From Inquilinus sp. KBS0705 (GTDB lineage Bacteria; Bacteroidota; Bacteroidia; Sphingobacteriales; Sphingobacteriaceae), in NCBI GenBank assembly GCA_005938025.2, contig VCCI02000003.1:186001-250000 (forward strand): 64,000 nt of DNA, read 5' to 3'. Below the pieces are notes generated by a model that saw nothing but the letters and a program-made list of their open reading frames with translations, did no database searches and was not told where the DNA came from. A program made the translations under genes and the position numbers. Position 1 is the stretch's first letter; every line of letters begins with the position of its first letter. This document shows positions 1 through 9,083 of this stretch, piece by piece.

Positions 1-28
1 CATCAAAAATAATTACTAAAAAGGCTGT

Positions 29-706
29 TTAGCTTTTTGATGCAGCAACCTCGGCTTGTTGCTGTTCGCGCAGGTTACGCATAATTTTGGTAAAGCCACG
101 GTGTTTATGGTCGTCATCAAATAACAGGAACACTAAACCGCTGCCCCAAAAGCGGGAGCCATCTTTACGCATGTGGTAGCGCTCGTCAATAGCACGGCCC
201 TCATTAATAGCGGTTTGCAATTCTTTTGCGGGTATGCCATTGGCCCTGTCTTCGGGTGTAAAAAGTATTTCGGCGCTTGCGCCAATTACCTCTGTTTCTT
301 TATGGCCCAACACATGCTCGGCGCCCAGATTCCAACTATTTATAGTGCCATTTTTATCAGTAGTAAACACGGCGTAATCTTCCAGGCTTTCCAGTACCTG
401 CCTAAAAAAGTCTTCGCTCATCCTAAAATAACTATCGTCAAAAATATCCTGACCGGTAATAGACGGGTTGCTGGTAGCGTAATCTACCTCAATAGTTACT
501 CCATCTACACCACAAGCCATTTGCATGGGTTCGCGGGTTATTTTATAAAAGGTTTCAAAACCGTCAGGCAGCGTATTTAAGTCGGGTTTCTCTCTTACCG
601 GCCTAAGTGTAATGCCGGTGCCGGGCTGGTTGGTACTGGCCAATACATAAGTGTATCCCTTTTCTATCAGGTCGCCAAGTAATTGTGGGGTAAAGGGTAT
701 ATTCAT
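29..706 (-). CDS. PAS domain sensory protein without an output domain
   Basis: A 225-residue cytoplasmic protein. Residues about 98-215 form a PAS fold with a PAC-like tail: a TTDKNGTINSWNLGAEHVLG-type core, then RMRKDGSRFW-like residues (here HMRKDGSRFWGSG). The first 90 residues match nothing I recognise. No kinase, GGDEF or DNA-binding domain follows, so it probably senses a ligand, redox state or light and signals by contact with a separate partner, which is inference. There is no signal peptide or membrane segment. The stop lies 28 bases from the window edge, so any downstream operon partner is out of view. Family assignment is firm, function unknown. Confidence 0.8.
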   Translation of the reverse strand: MNIPFTPQLLGDLIEKGYTYVLASTNQPGTGITLRPVREKPDLNTLPDGFETFYKITREPMQMACGVDGVTIEVDYATSNPSITGQDIFDDSYFRMSEDFFRQVLESLEDYAVFTTDKNGTINSWNLGAEHVLGHKETEVIGASAEILFTPEDRANGIPAKELQTAINEGRAIDERYHMRKDGSRFWGSGLVFLLFDDDHKHRGFTKIMRNLREQQQAEVAASKS

Positions 707-720
707 GCCTGGGGTTAATT

Positions 721-755
721 AAAAAGGCCCCGATAAGACATCGGAGCCTTTAATG
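721..755 (-). terminator. Intrinsic terminator after the 51-residue membrane peptide gene
   Basis: A hairpin with arms AAAGGC-CCGAT and ATCGG-GCCTTT around a short loop. It is followed on the minus strand by a run of five T. It lies between the small membrane gene upstream and the PAS gene downstream, so the two are probably separate transcripts. Confidence 0.7.
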
Positions 756-769
756 CTTTAAGCGGAAAT

Positions 770-925
770 TTAAACCGCCGTTGGTTTGCGTATAATGCCT
801 AATATAAATGCTATAACAGCAATAACTAATAGTACATGTATTAAACTGCCTGCAGCAGTAAAGAACACCCCAATAGCCCAACCTATAATAAGTATAACGG
901 CTATGATGTAAAGTAGTGAATTCAT
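770..925 (-). CDS. Small hydrophobic membrane protein (lmo0937 family type)
   Basis: A 51-residue ORF that begins MNSLLYIIAVILIIGW and ends IIRKPTAV. It has two hydrophobic helices (about residues 3-22 and 28-46) joined by a short small-residue turn, and a basic C-terminus. This pattern matches the tiny lmo0937-family membrane proteins, which are common near stress genes in Bacteroidota; function is not established. It is followed directly by an intrinsic terminator, which supports a real one-gene transcript. It could be stress-induced, but the sequence itself does not show this. Confidence 0.75.
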   Translation of the reverse strand: MNSLLYIIAVILIIGWAIGVFFTAAGSLIHVLLVIAVIAFILGIIRKPTAV

Positions 926-1010
926 GGTAGATAGATTTTTTTTTGATTTATGTTTTTCTACCCTTATAATATTAAAGTACTCATAAATGTTTTAAAAATT
1001 TCTTAAAAAG

Positions 1011-1046
1011 AAAAACCCCTCTGTGGATTGTACCAAAGAGGGGTTG
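1011..1046 (-). terminator. Intrinsic terminator of the M61 peptidase gene
   Basis: Inverted repeat AACCCCTCT / AGAGGGGTT with a 12-nt loop, followed on the minus strand by a T-rich stretch. It starts about 22 nt past the stop codon of the M61 peptidase gene. Confidence 0.8.
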
Positions 1047-1067
1047 CATATTGTATTGTTTCTACCG

Positions 1068-2867
1068 TTATAGCTTAAGCCATTTTTTACGAACGGCCAG
1101 TTGTTGGGCTGTAGCGTTGCCTGCATCGGTAATGCTGTATTTTACCGTAGGATTTCTTAATAAAGTTACCGGCAAGGTAAAGGCCATGCCATCCCGGTTT
1201 ACAATAACGCTTATTTTGTCGCCTACCTTTTTGCCGTTTAAAATATTGGCAACATCGGTAACCGGTGTGCCATCAACAGATACCAGTTCATCGCCAACGT
1301 TTATACCATCAATCCAGGCCGGGCTACCACGTAAAACCATGGTTACGTACACTTTATTGTTATTTTGCCTTGTTGATATGCCTAACGAGGGGTCGTTTTT
1401 ATCGGCCAGCGCATCAACCAGTTTATAACCGGCATAGCCAAGGTATTTATTATAATCAACAGGGGCTAAGCCATTAATGTATTTGGCATAAAATTCGTCA
1501 AGATTTTTACCCGCGAATTTTTCAAAACCCTGTTTAAACTCAGCATCTGTATAGCCGCGTTTTTTACCTTTATAGTAAGTATCGTACATGTATTTCATTA
1601 CATCATCAAGCGATTGCTTGCCGCCGGTGGCGTTAATTATCTCCAGATCGAGCAGCATGCCTAAAACAGCGCCTTTATCATAATAAGAAATACCTGTGTT
1701 ATACGAATTTTCGTTAGGGCGGTACGATTTTATCCATGCGTCAAAACTCGACTCTGATAACGGCTGCACTTTGGCGCCCGGCTGATTCTCTACGGTGTTA
1801 ACGTCGCTAACCGCATTTGTCAAATAGGTTTCGGGCGATGATATATCCGCAAGTCGCAGTATTTTATACTGGTAGTAGGCAGTAAAGCCTTCGGCTATCC
1901 AAAGGTTGGTGGTATAGTTTTCGTTATCATAATCAAAGGGGCCTAAGGCAATAGGGCGCAGGCGCTTTACATTCCAAAGGTGAAAATGCTCATGCGCAAC
2001 CAAACTTAAAAAGCCCTGGTAGGCACCTTCATTTTTGTACGAATCCCTTGAAGCGCCTAATACTGTAGAGCTTAAATGCTCTAAACCACCGCCGTTACGT
2101 TGTTTGTTGTGTACAATAAAAGTGTAGTGCTTGTTAGGGTTTTCGGCAAATACAGCGGTTTCGGCCTCAACAACCTTAGCCATATCTACTTTAAGGCGTT
2201 CTTTATCGTAATTACCGCCGCCATACATACACACCTCGTATTTAACGCCAGCCGCGTCAAAAGTGAAAATATCCTGGGTGCCAATTTCTAACGGCGAATC
2301 GTACAGGATATCAAAGTTTGGCGAGGTGCGGGTAAAAGTGTCGCCGTTAACCATCTCTAAACTGGTAGATACCTTAGACCATTCGCCGTAAGGCTTAATA
2401 TGGATGGTTGAGGGTTGGGCAAGCATACCTTTTGGGTACAAAAATATCCCTGTGGTTGACAGGAATGCATGCGATGCATCAATAAAGCTGGTACGTACCG
2501 ATAGTTCGAAGGCATAAACCTTGTATTTAACTGTAACCGTATTTACGCCTGTAGTGTTAATGTGCCAGGTGTTTTTATTTAATTTGGGGGCAGCAACGGC
2601 CTTGCCGTTGGCAGTTGCGGTTAAGGTTTCGATATTTTTTGCAAACTCCCTTACCAGGTACGAGCCCGGTGCCCAAACCGGCATTTTAAGATCAAGCGAA
2701 GGTTGGTTTAACCCGCTTATGGTCATTTCTACATCAGCATAATGTGCCTGTGCTTCGGGGAAGGTAACCGTATAAGATATTTTAGCAAGGCCGGCTGCGC
2801 TGCCTGTAGTAATATTCATAAAAAACAGAGTTAGATAAACCAGTGCAGTTAGTTGAATTTTTTTCAT
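1068..2867 (-). CDS. M61 family metallopeptidase with PDZ domain (glycyl aminopeptidase type)
   Basis: A 599-residue exported zinc peptidase. An N-terminal signal peptide (about residues 1-25, ending GSAAG) is followed by the beta-rich M61 N-terminal domain. The thermolysin-like catalytic domain has GGLEH at 260-264, the zinc motif HEHFH at 292-296, and a downstream glutamate at about 326 in WIAEGFTAYY as third ligand. A PDZ domain at about 490-570 (GDELVSVDGTPV) should bind substrate or partner C-termini. Family members cleave N-terminal Gly or Ala residues. Length is normal for the family. It is a single gene ending in its own terminator, and probably acts in the periplasm or at the cell surface. 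Confidence 0.93.
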   Translation of the reverse strand: MKKIQLTALVYLTLFFMNITTGSAAGLAKISYTVTFPEAQAHYADVEMTISGLNQPSLDLKMPVWAPGSYLVREFAKNIETLTATANGKAVAAPKLNKNTWHINTTGVNTVTVKYKVYAFELSVRTSFIDASHAFLSTTGIFLYPKGMLAQPSTIHIKPYGEWSKVSTSLEMVNGDTFTRTSPNFDILYDSPLEIGTQDIFTFDAAGVKYEVCMYGGGNYDKERLKVDMAKVVEAETAVFAENPNKHYTFIVHNKQRNGGGLEHLSSTVLGASRDSYKNEGAYQGFLSLVAHEHFHLWNVKRLRPIALGPFDYDNENYTTNLWIAEGFTAYYQYKILRLADISSPETYLTNAVSDVNTVENQPGAKVQPLSESSFDAWIKSYRPNENSYNTGISYYDKGAVLGMLLDLEIINATGGKQSLDDVMKYMYDTYYKGKKRGYTDAEFKQGFEKFAGKNLDEFYAKYINGLAPVDYNKYLGYAGYKLVDALADKNDPSLGISTRQNNNKVYVTMVLRGSPAWIDGINVGDELVSVDGTPVTDVANILNGKKVGDKISVIVNRDGMAFTLPVTLLRNPTVKYSITDAGNATAQQLAVRKKWLKL

Positions 2868-3096
2868 GTGGCAAGATATAAAATTTATGTTTTTTTAAAA
2901 ACCGGCCAAAATACTTGCGATGTAAAATGGTTGATACATGCAATCAAATTGAGGATTAAGCGGTTAGTTTTGCAGCCTTGCTGTAAACAGCTAAAAACGC
3001 TTAGCCTTTTTTTGATGTTTGCGGCATATTTTAAAAGTAGTTAAACATTTTATATTTACATGCTTAAACCAAACCAATACACCACGATAAGCTGAT

Positions 3097-4212
3097 ATGA
3101 AGACAAAATATATTATTTACACCTTGCTTACGTTGCTTGTCGCGTTTTTAATTTATAATAAGTTTTTTAGTGAGCGTGCCAAAGAACGGGACGCTGCTTT
3201 AGCCAGCTCAGGTAAAGGCGGCGGTGCCGGTAAAGATGCTAAAGGCGGCAAGGGCGGTAAAGGGGGCAAACCTGTTAGTGTTAATATAATGATTGTTAAG
3301 GATACCGCGGTAAGCAACCAGATAGACATAACCGGTACTATTGATGCTAATGAAAAGGTAAACCTGGTAAGCCAAACCGCGGGTAATATTACCGGTATAT
3401 ATTTTACAGAGGGCACCCGTGTAAAAAAAGGACAGCTGCTGGTAAAGGTTTACAACCAGGATCTGCAGGCATCGTTACAACAAATACAGGCGCAAATGAT
3501 ACTGGCCCGCGATATTGAGAACCGCAATAAAATATTGCTGCAAAAAGAAGCCGTGAGCAAAGAAGAATACGAAACTTCGCTATCATCATTAAACTCGTTA
3601 AAAGCACAGGCCGATGTTGTACGTGCGCAAATGGCCCGTACCGAAATACGCGCCCCATTTTCTGGCACTATTGGTTTAAGAAGTGTTAGCCCGGGCGGCT
3701 ACCTGTCGCCATCTACACCTATTGCTACGCTGGTTAATATCGACCCTGCAAAGCTTACCTTTTCGGTACCTGAGCGGTATTTACCTATTATTGGTAAAGG
3801 CAGCAAGGTTACTTTTAATGTAGAAAGCTCCCGCAATACCTTTTCGGCTACGGTGTATGCCATAGAGCCCGCGCTGGATGCTACCTCACGTACAATAACC
3901 GTGCGTGCGGAGGCACCTAATCACGACAATTTGCTTACAGCAGGTTCTTTTGCCAAAATAAATTTAACGCTCGACCAAATACCTAAAACCATAATGGTGC
4001 CCACTCAAAGTGTAATACCCGACTTAAAAAGCAGCAAGGTATGGTTGTATAAAAACGGCGTAGCGGTAAGTAAGGACGTAAAAACCGACCTGCGTACCGA
4101 CACCAAGATACAGGTTGTTGAAGGCCTGAAAGCCGGGGATAGCGTTGTTATATCGGGCTTGATACAAATTCGCCCTAAGTCTCCATTAAAGATCCTTAAA
4201 GTTATTCAGTAA
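3097..4212 (+). CDS. RND efflux periplasmic adaptor (HlyD/MFP family)
   Basis: A 371-residue membrane fusion protein, first gene of a three-gene efflux operon. A single N-terminal anchor (about residues 4-22) is followed by an unusual Gly/Lys-rich stretch (about 37-60). Next come the lipoyl half-domains around a coiled-coil hairpin (about 115-175; AEIRAPFSGTIG-like TEIRAPFSGTIG closes it), a beta-barrel, and the membrane-proximal domain. It should link the inner-membrane permease to the TolC channel. The permease gene starts only 6 nt after this stop, so the two are co-transcribed. The substrate cannot be told from sequence. There is no lipobox, so the helix is the anchor. Confidence 0.93.
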   Translation: MKTKYIIYTLLTLLVAFLIYNKFFSERAKERDAALASSGKGGGAGKDAKGGKGGKGGKPVSVNIMIVKDTAVSNQIDITGTIDANEKVNLVSQTAGNITGIYFTEGTRVKKGQLLVKVYNQDLQASLQQIQAQMILARDIENRNKILLQKEAVSKEEYETSLSSLNSLKAQADVVRAQMARTEIRAPFSGTIGLRSVSPGGYLSPSTPIATLVNIDPAKLTFSVPERYLPIIGKGSKVTFNVESSRNTFSATVYAIEPALDATSRTITVRAEAPNHDNLLTAGSFAKINLTLDQIPKTIMVPTQSVIPDLKSSKVWLYKNGVAVSKDVKTDLRTDTKIQVVEGLKAGDSVVISGLIQIRPKSPLKILKVIQ

Positions 4213-4218
4213 CCCCGT

Positions 4219-7200
4219 ATGAGTTTATCCTCAGTAAGTATAAAACGACCCGTGCTTGCAACAGTAATGTCTGTTGTAATCGTGGTATTTGGTGTAATTG
4301 GGTACAAATTTTTAGGTGTACGCGATTTCCCATCTGTCGATCCGCCAATTATTTCGGTATCTACCAGCTATTCGGGTGCCAACTCAGATGTTATTGAATC
4401 GCAGATAACCGAGCCGCTTGAAAAAGCCATAAACGGTGTACCGGGTATCCGTAATATATCGTCGACCAGCTCGGTAGGTTCAAGCAACATCACCGTAGAG
4501 TTTGACCTGGATGCCGACCTTGAAACTGCCGCCAACGACGTGCGCGATAAGGTGAGCCAGGCCCAGCGCCAGTTGCCGCAGGATATTAATGCCCCGCCGG
4601 TAGTAACCAAAGCCGATGCCAGCGCCGACCAGATCATCACTTTAACAGTAAGCAGTAATACACGTAACATAACCCAGGTAGATGATTACGCCGAGAACGT
4701 ATTGTTAGAGGGCCTGCAAACTATACCGGGTGTAAGTACCATTAACGTACAGGGCCAGCGCCAGTATGCCATGCGCTTATGGATAGACCCCACCAAGCTA
4801 TCGGCCTTGGGCTTAACCGCCACCGATATTGGCGCGGCATTAACCCGCGAGAACGTAGAGTTGCCTGCGGGTAAAATTGAAGGTAACAATACCGAGATAA
4901 CCATACGTGCCCTGGGAAAGCTAACAAACGAGAAAGATTTTAACAACCTTATTATCCGTGCGGATAGTAACCGGGTAATAAGGCTGAGTGATATTGGCTA
5001 CGCGGTATTAGGTTCGGCAAACGAAGAAACATCGTTGAAAGAATCGGGCGTGCCCATGGTGGGCCTGGCCGTAGTGCCGCAGCCCGGCGCCAATTACATA
5101 CAAATAGCCCAGGATTTTTATAAAAGGCTTGATCAGATAAAAAAAGATCTGCCGCCCGATATTACCGTGAAGGTGGCGCTTGATAACACCAGGTTCATCA
5201 ACAACTCTATCAGCGAGGTAAAAGAAACGTTGCTGATATCGTTTATACTGGTGGTAATCATTATTTACCTTTTCTTCCGCGATTGGTTAATCGCTTTCCG
5301 CCCGCTGATAGATATCCCGGTATCGCTCATAGGCGCGTTCTTTATCATGTATATCTTCGGCTTCTCCATCAACATATTAACCCTGCTTGCCATTGTGTTG
5401 GCCACCGGTTTGGTGGTTGATGATGGTATAGTAGTAACCGAGAATATTTATAAAAAGGTAGAGGAGGGGATGGCCATCCGCGAAGCGGCTTTTAAAGGCT
5501 CGGCCGAGATATTTTTCGCGGTGGTCTCTACATCTGTAACATTGGCGGCTGTGTTTTTACCTATTGTGTTTTTACAGGGCTTTACTGGCAGGTTGTTCCG
5601 CGAGTTTGCGGTCGTCGTCGCCGGGGCGGTGTTAATATCGGCTTTTGTGTCGCTATCGTTAACACCAATGCTTAACGTAAAGCTAATACGCAAGAACCAA
5701 AAGAAATCTAAATTTTACGAAAAGACGGAGCCTTTCTTTCAAAACATGACCAGTTCGTATACCGAAACACTGGTTAACTTTATGAAAAAGAAATGGGTAT
5801 CGTTTGTGATATTGGGTGCTTCGTTGATCATCACCTGGATACTCATTGTAATAACTCCGTCTGAGCTGGCGCCACTGGATGACCGCAGCTTGTTACGCTA
5901 CTCGGTAACCGGATCGGAAGGTGCTACTTACGAGTATATGACCAGGTACATGGATAAGGTTGCCGACCTGGTGGCCGATTCTATCCCCGAAGCTAATATT
6001 AATCTCGAAATTGTTTCGCCATCGTTTGGTGGCGGCGGTTCGGCAAACTCGGGCTTTGGCCGTATTGGTTTGGTACCGCCTGGGGAGCGTACCCGAACCC
6101 AGCAGCAACTGGCCGACTGGATGAATAAAAAATTAAGCCAAATGCCCGATGCACGTGCCATTGTGGTGCAGGAGCAAACCATTAGTGGTGGAGGTAGCGG
6201 CGCGCGTACATCGTTACCGGTGCAGTTTGTTATACAAAACCAAAACTTTGAGAAGATACGCAAGGTGCTGCCCGATTTTTTTGCCGAAGTAGCAAAAAGC
6301 CCGGTTTTTCAGGGAACGGACGTTAACCTTAAATTTACCAAGCCCGAACTAAGGGTAGTTACCGACCGCGACCGTGCCCGCGATTTGGGTGTAGCCGTTG
6401 AGGATATTGCCCAAACCTTGCAGCTTTATTACAGTGCAGGCCGATTGGATTACTTCTTGATAAACGGTAAGCAATACCAGGTAATAGCCCAGGTAGACCG
6501 CGCCAACCGCGACCAGCCGCTCGACCTTAAATCAGTATATGTGCGCAGTAGCAAGGGCACGCTGGTACAGTTAGATAACGTTGTTAAAGTTACCGAAAGC
6601 GCCAGTCCGCCGTCTATTTATCACTTTAACAGGTATAAATCGGCAACTATACAGGCAGGGCTTGCGCCGGGCCAAACCGTAGGCGATGGTATTGCCGAAA
6701 TGAACCGCATAGCAAAAAGCATGTTAGATGATACCTTTAGCACAGCCCTTAGCGGCCCATCGCGCGATTATGCCGAAGGTTCATCAAATATTGTGTTTGC
6801 GTTTGGCTTTGCGCTATTGCTGATATACCTGGTGCTTGCCGCCCAGTTTGAAAGCTTTGTAGACCCGCTGATAGTAATGCTAACCGTGCCGCTGGCCATA
6901 GCAGGTGCCTTTATATCACTTTGGCTGTTCGACCAAACGCTTAATATATTTAGCGAGATAGGTATTATTACGCTGGTAGGTTTGGTAACCAAAAACGGTA
7001 TTTTAATAGTAGAGTTTGCCAACCAGCGCATGGAGCATGGCGTTAGTAAGTACGAGGCCGTGGTTGAGGCGGCTACATCGCGCTTGCGCCCAATATTAAT
7101 GACCAGTTTGGCTGTTGTGTTAGGTTCGGTACCTATTGCGTTTGCGTTGGGTGCGGGTGCTACAAGCCGTATATCGTTAGGTATTGTAATTATTGGCGGT

Positions 7201-7341
7201 ATGCTGTTTTCGTTGGTGTTAACCTTATACGTTATACCAACCATGTACCTGGTGATGGCCTCAAAAACCCGCCGCGACCCGGATGCAGAAATAATAGACG
7301 AGCCTAAGCCAAAAGAAATTAAACTGATAGAAAAACTTTAA
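4219..7341 (+). CDS. RND efflux permease, hydrophobe/amphiphile (HAE1/AcrB) type
   Basis: A 1040-residue inner-membrane proton/drug antiporter of normal family length. It has two homologous halves, each with a large periplasmic loop, and 12 predicted helices. The proton-relay Asp pair is present in transmembrane helix 4 (VVDDGIVVTENIYK, about residue 405). The start KRPVLATVMSVVIVVFGV is the usual first helix. With the adaptor upstream and the TolC-like channel 5 nt downstream it forms a complete tripartite pump. The substrate is unknown; amphiphilic drugs, bile-like compounds or lipids are possible. No local regulator gene is visible upstream. Confidence 0.95.
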   Translation: MSLSSVSIKRPVLATVMSVVIVVFGVIGYKFLGVRDFPSVDPPIISVSTSYSGANSDVIESQITEPLEKAINGVPGIRNISSTSSVGSSNITVEFDLDADLETAANDVRDKVSQAQRQLPQDINAPPVVTKADASADQIITLTVSSNTRNITQVDDYAENVLLEGLQTIPGVSTINVQGQRQYAMRLWIDPTKLSALGLTATDIGAALTRENVELPAGKIEGNNTEITIRALGKLTNEKDFNNLIIRADSNRVIRLSDIGYAVLGSANEETSLKESGVPMVGLAVVPQPGANYIQIAQDFYKRLDQIKKDLPPDITVKVALDNTRFINNSISEVKETLLISFILVVIIIYLFFRDWLIAFRPLIDIPVSLIGAFFIMYIFGFSINILTLLAIVLATGLVVDDGIVVTENIYKKVEEGMAIREAAFKGSAEIFFAVVSTSVTLAAVFLPIVFLQGFTGRLFREFAVVVAGAVLISAFVSLSLTPMLNVKLIRKNQKKSKFYEKTEPFFQNMTSSYTETLVNFMKKKWVSFVILGASLIITWILIVITPSELAPLDDRSLLRYSVTGSEGATYEYMTRYMDKVADLVADSIPEANINLEIVSPSFGGGGSANSGFGRIGLVPPGERTRTQQQLADWMNKKLSQMPDARAIVVQEQTISGGGSGARTSLPVQFVIQNQNFEKIRKVLPDFFAEVAKSPVFQGTDVNLKFTKPELRVVTDRDRARDLGVAVEDIAQTLQLYYSAGRLDYFLINGKQYQVIAQVDRANRDQPLDLKSVYVRSSKGTLVQLDNVVKVTESASPPSIYHFNRYKSATIQAGLAPGQTVGDGIAEMNRIAKSMLDDTFSTALSGPSRDYAEGSSNIVFAFGFALLLIYLVLAAQFESFVDPLIVMLTVPLAIAGAFISLWLFDQTLNIFSEIGIITLVGLVTKNGILIVEFANQRMEHGVSKYEAVVEAATSRLRPILMTSLAVVLGSVPIAFALGAGATSRISLGIVIIGGMLFSLVLTLYVIPTMYLVMASKTRRDPDAEIIDEPKPKEIKLIEKL

Positions 7342-7346
7342 GCAAT

Positions 7347-8666
7347 ATGAATATCAAAAAAATAATTTGCTTGATTTTTTGCTTTTCAGCATTTGCCGCA
7401 GGGTTAAGGGCGCAAAATGCCCCTTTGCTTACGTTGAAGGATGCGATTGATACAGCGCTGAAGAATAACTATAACATACAGCTGTCGCAAAATAATTCAA
7501 CCATATCAAAAAATAATGTAACGCTGGGTAACGCGGGTATTTTACCGGTAGTAACCGGCGATGCTACATCATCCAACAGTATACAAACCACCAAGCAAAC
7601 CCGTACCGATGGTACGGTAAATAACATTAGTAATGCCCATAACTCTAACCTTAACTATGGCGTTAACCTTAACTGGACCATTTTTGACGGTTTTGCCATG
7701 TTTGCCAATTACGACCAGCTAAAACAACTGGATAAGTTAGGCGCTGTACGCTTGCAGGATACCATACAAAGTACCGTTGCCAACGTTATAAACACCTACT
7801 ACAACCTGGTTAGCCAAACCGAACAGATTAAGGCCTTGCAAGGCGCTATCGCGATATCGCGCACGCAGCTGCGCTATGCTAACGATAAATTTGAAGTTGG
7901 CCGGGTATCAAAACTGGAGGTTTACAACGCACAGGTGAATTTAAATACTGATACCGCTACCCTGGTAACCCAGTTGCAGCAATACAGGCAAACCAAAATA
8001 CAGCTAAACCAATTATTGGTTCGCAACCTGCAAACCGATTTTGCAGTAACCGATACCATTATAGTAGACGAAAAACTGCTGCTTGGCGATATTATTGCCA
8101 GGGCCCAAACCCAAAATGCCAATATACTGGCCGCGCAAATAAATAAACAGCTGGCTAATATCAACCTAAAGCAGGTAAAGGCAACCCGCTACCCGGTGGT
8201 GGGGCTAACATCGGGGTATACGTTTACCAATAACCGCACACCGGCTGGTTTTACGTTAAGGCAAAATGCACATGGCTTTAACTACGGGCTGGTAGCATCT
8301 ATCAATATTTTTGATGGCTTTAACCAATGGCGCCGCGAGCGCAATGCCAAATTGCAGATAGATAACGCCGAACTAAACGATAAACAAACCCGTTTAGATG
8401 TAGAGGCACAGATAAGCAATTTTTATGTAGTTTACCTTTCGGGCCTTGATCTGATAAAGCTGGGGCAGTCAAACATCGAGCTGGCGCGTAAGAATTTAGA
8501 TATCTCCTTAGAGAAATACAGGCTGGGTAACATCACCCCATTAGAGATCCGCGAAGCGCAAAGGAATTATTTGGATGCGGCTTCCCGATTTTTTTCGGCG
8601 CAATACCAGGCTAAAATGGCCGAGGTTACGTTAAAACAAATAACCAACAGTATAAATATTCAATAA
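7347..8666 (+). CDS. TolC family outer membrane efflux channel
   Basis: A 439-residue outer-membrane factor, third gene of the efflux operon. A signal peptide ends near residue 22 (GLRAQ). Two outer-membrane efflux repeats follow, with long amphipathic coiled-coil helices (for example 140-230 and 350-430) and short strand regions for the trimeric barrel. The conserved type of phrase LTLKDAIDTALKNNYNIQLSQ opens the mature protein. It supplies the exit duct for the RND pump encoded immediately upstream. No terminator is obvious after it; the following response regulator has its own promoter box. Confidence 0.93.
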   Translation: MNIKKIICLIFCFSAFAAGLRAQNAPLLTLKDAIDTALKNNYNIQLSQNNSTISKNNVTLGNAGILPVVTGDATSSNSIQTTKQTRTDGTVNNISNAHNSNLNYGVNLNWTIFDGFAMFANYDQLKQLDKLGAVRLQDTIQSTVANVINTYYNLVSQTEQIKALQGAIAISRTQLRYANDKFEVGRVSKLEVYNAQVNLNTDTATLVTQLQQYRQTKIQLNQLLVRNLQTDFAVTDTIIVDEKLLLGDIIARAQTQNANILAAQINKQLANINLKQVKATRYPVVGLTSGYTFTNNRTPAGFTLRQNAHGFNYGLVASINIFDGFNQWRRERNAKLQIDNAELNDKQTRLDVEAQISNFYVVYLSGLDLIKLGQSNIELARKNLDISLEKYRLGNITPLEIREAQRNYLDAASRFFSAQYQAKMAEVTLKQITNSINIQ

Positions 8667-8691
8667 AATATTTAATATTGCCATAAAAGAT

Positions 8692-8699
8692 TAATTTTG
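8692..8699 (+). promoter_or_regulatory. Bacteroidota -7 promoter box (TAATTTTG) for the response regulator
   Basis: TAATTTTG matches the known Bacteroidota consensus TAnnTTTG and ends 6 nt before the ATG at 8706. A TTG codon at 8697 lies inside the box, which argues that ATG 8706 is the true start. No good -33 TTTG at standard spacing. Confidence 0.45.
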
Positions 8700-8705
8700 A
8701 ACACT

Positions 8706-9083
8706 ATGTCTGTTCGCTATAACACTTGCCTGCTCATTGATGACAATTACATTGACAACTTTGTTACGCGCAAAATTTTAGAGAACGGCCACTTTGCCCA
8801 AACAATTATTGTTAAACAATCGCCGCACGAAGCATTAGATGCCCTGCGTGACGGCTCGATTAAGCCCGACGTGATTTTTTTAGACATTCGTATGCCACAA
8901 ATGAGCGGCTTTGAGTTTTTAGATGAATTTGAGCACATCGATATGGGAAAAGAGGTAAAGATATTTATGCTATCCTCATCGCTCGACCCTGCCGATATGC
9001 GCCGATCATCTGACAATAAGTACATTGCTCAGTTTGTGCATAAACCGCTAACCCACGAAGCGCTTGAGGAACTTGGTACATGA
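8706..9083 (+). CDS. Single-domain response regulator (CheY-like receiver)
   Basis: A 125-residue receiver domain with no output domain. The acidic pocket (IDDN near the N-terminus), the phosphoacceptor Asp in VIFLDIRMPQMSG, the switch Ser in LSSSLDP and the Lys in VHKPLT are all present, so it should be phosphorylatable. I chose ATG 8706 over an in-frame TTG at 8697 because the TTG falls inside the promoter box. Its last codon overlaps the next start (ATGA), so it is translationally coupled to the sugar kinase. No histidine kinase lies nearby, so its partner is unknown. Stand-alone receivers usually act by protein contact or in phosphorelays. Confidence 0.9.
   Translation: MSVRYNTCLLIDDNYIDNFVTRKILENGHFAQTIIVKQSPHEALDALRDGSIKPDVIFLDIRMPQMSGFEFLDEFEHIDMGKEVKIFMLSSSLDPADMRRSSDNKYIAQFVHKPLTHEALEELGT

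Noticed and set aside
2853-3044. 63-residue plus-strand frame in the gap before the efflux operon
   Set aside because: It overlaps the M61 start region, has poor composition and no supported start, so it is treated as non-coding spacer.
3011-3058. Promoter for the efflux operon (TTTG and TATATTTA)
   Set aside because: The -7 match has a mismatch at the key G and the spacing to TTTG is too long.
6768-7244. 158-residue antisense open frame within the RND permease gene
   Set aside because: It lies wholly antisense to a well-conserved gene, has low-complexity composition and no recognisable domain; it is a frame shadow.
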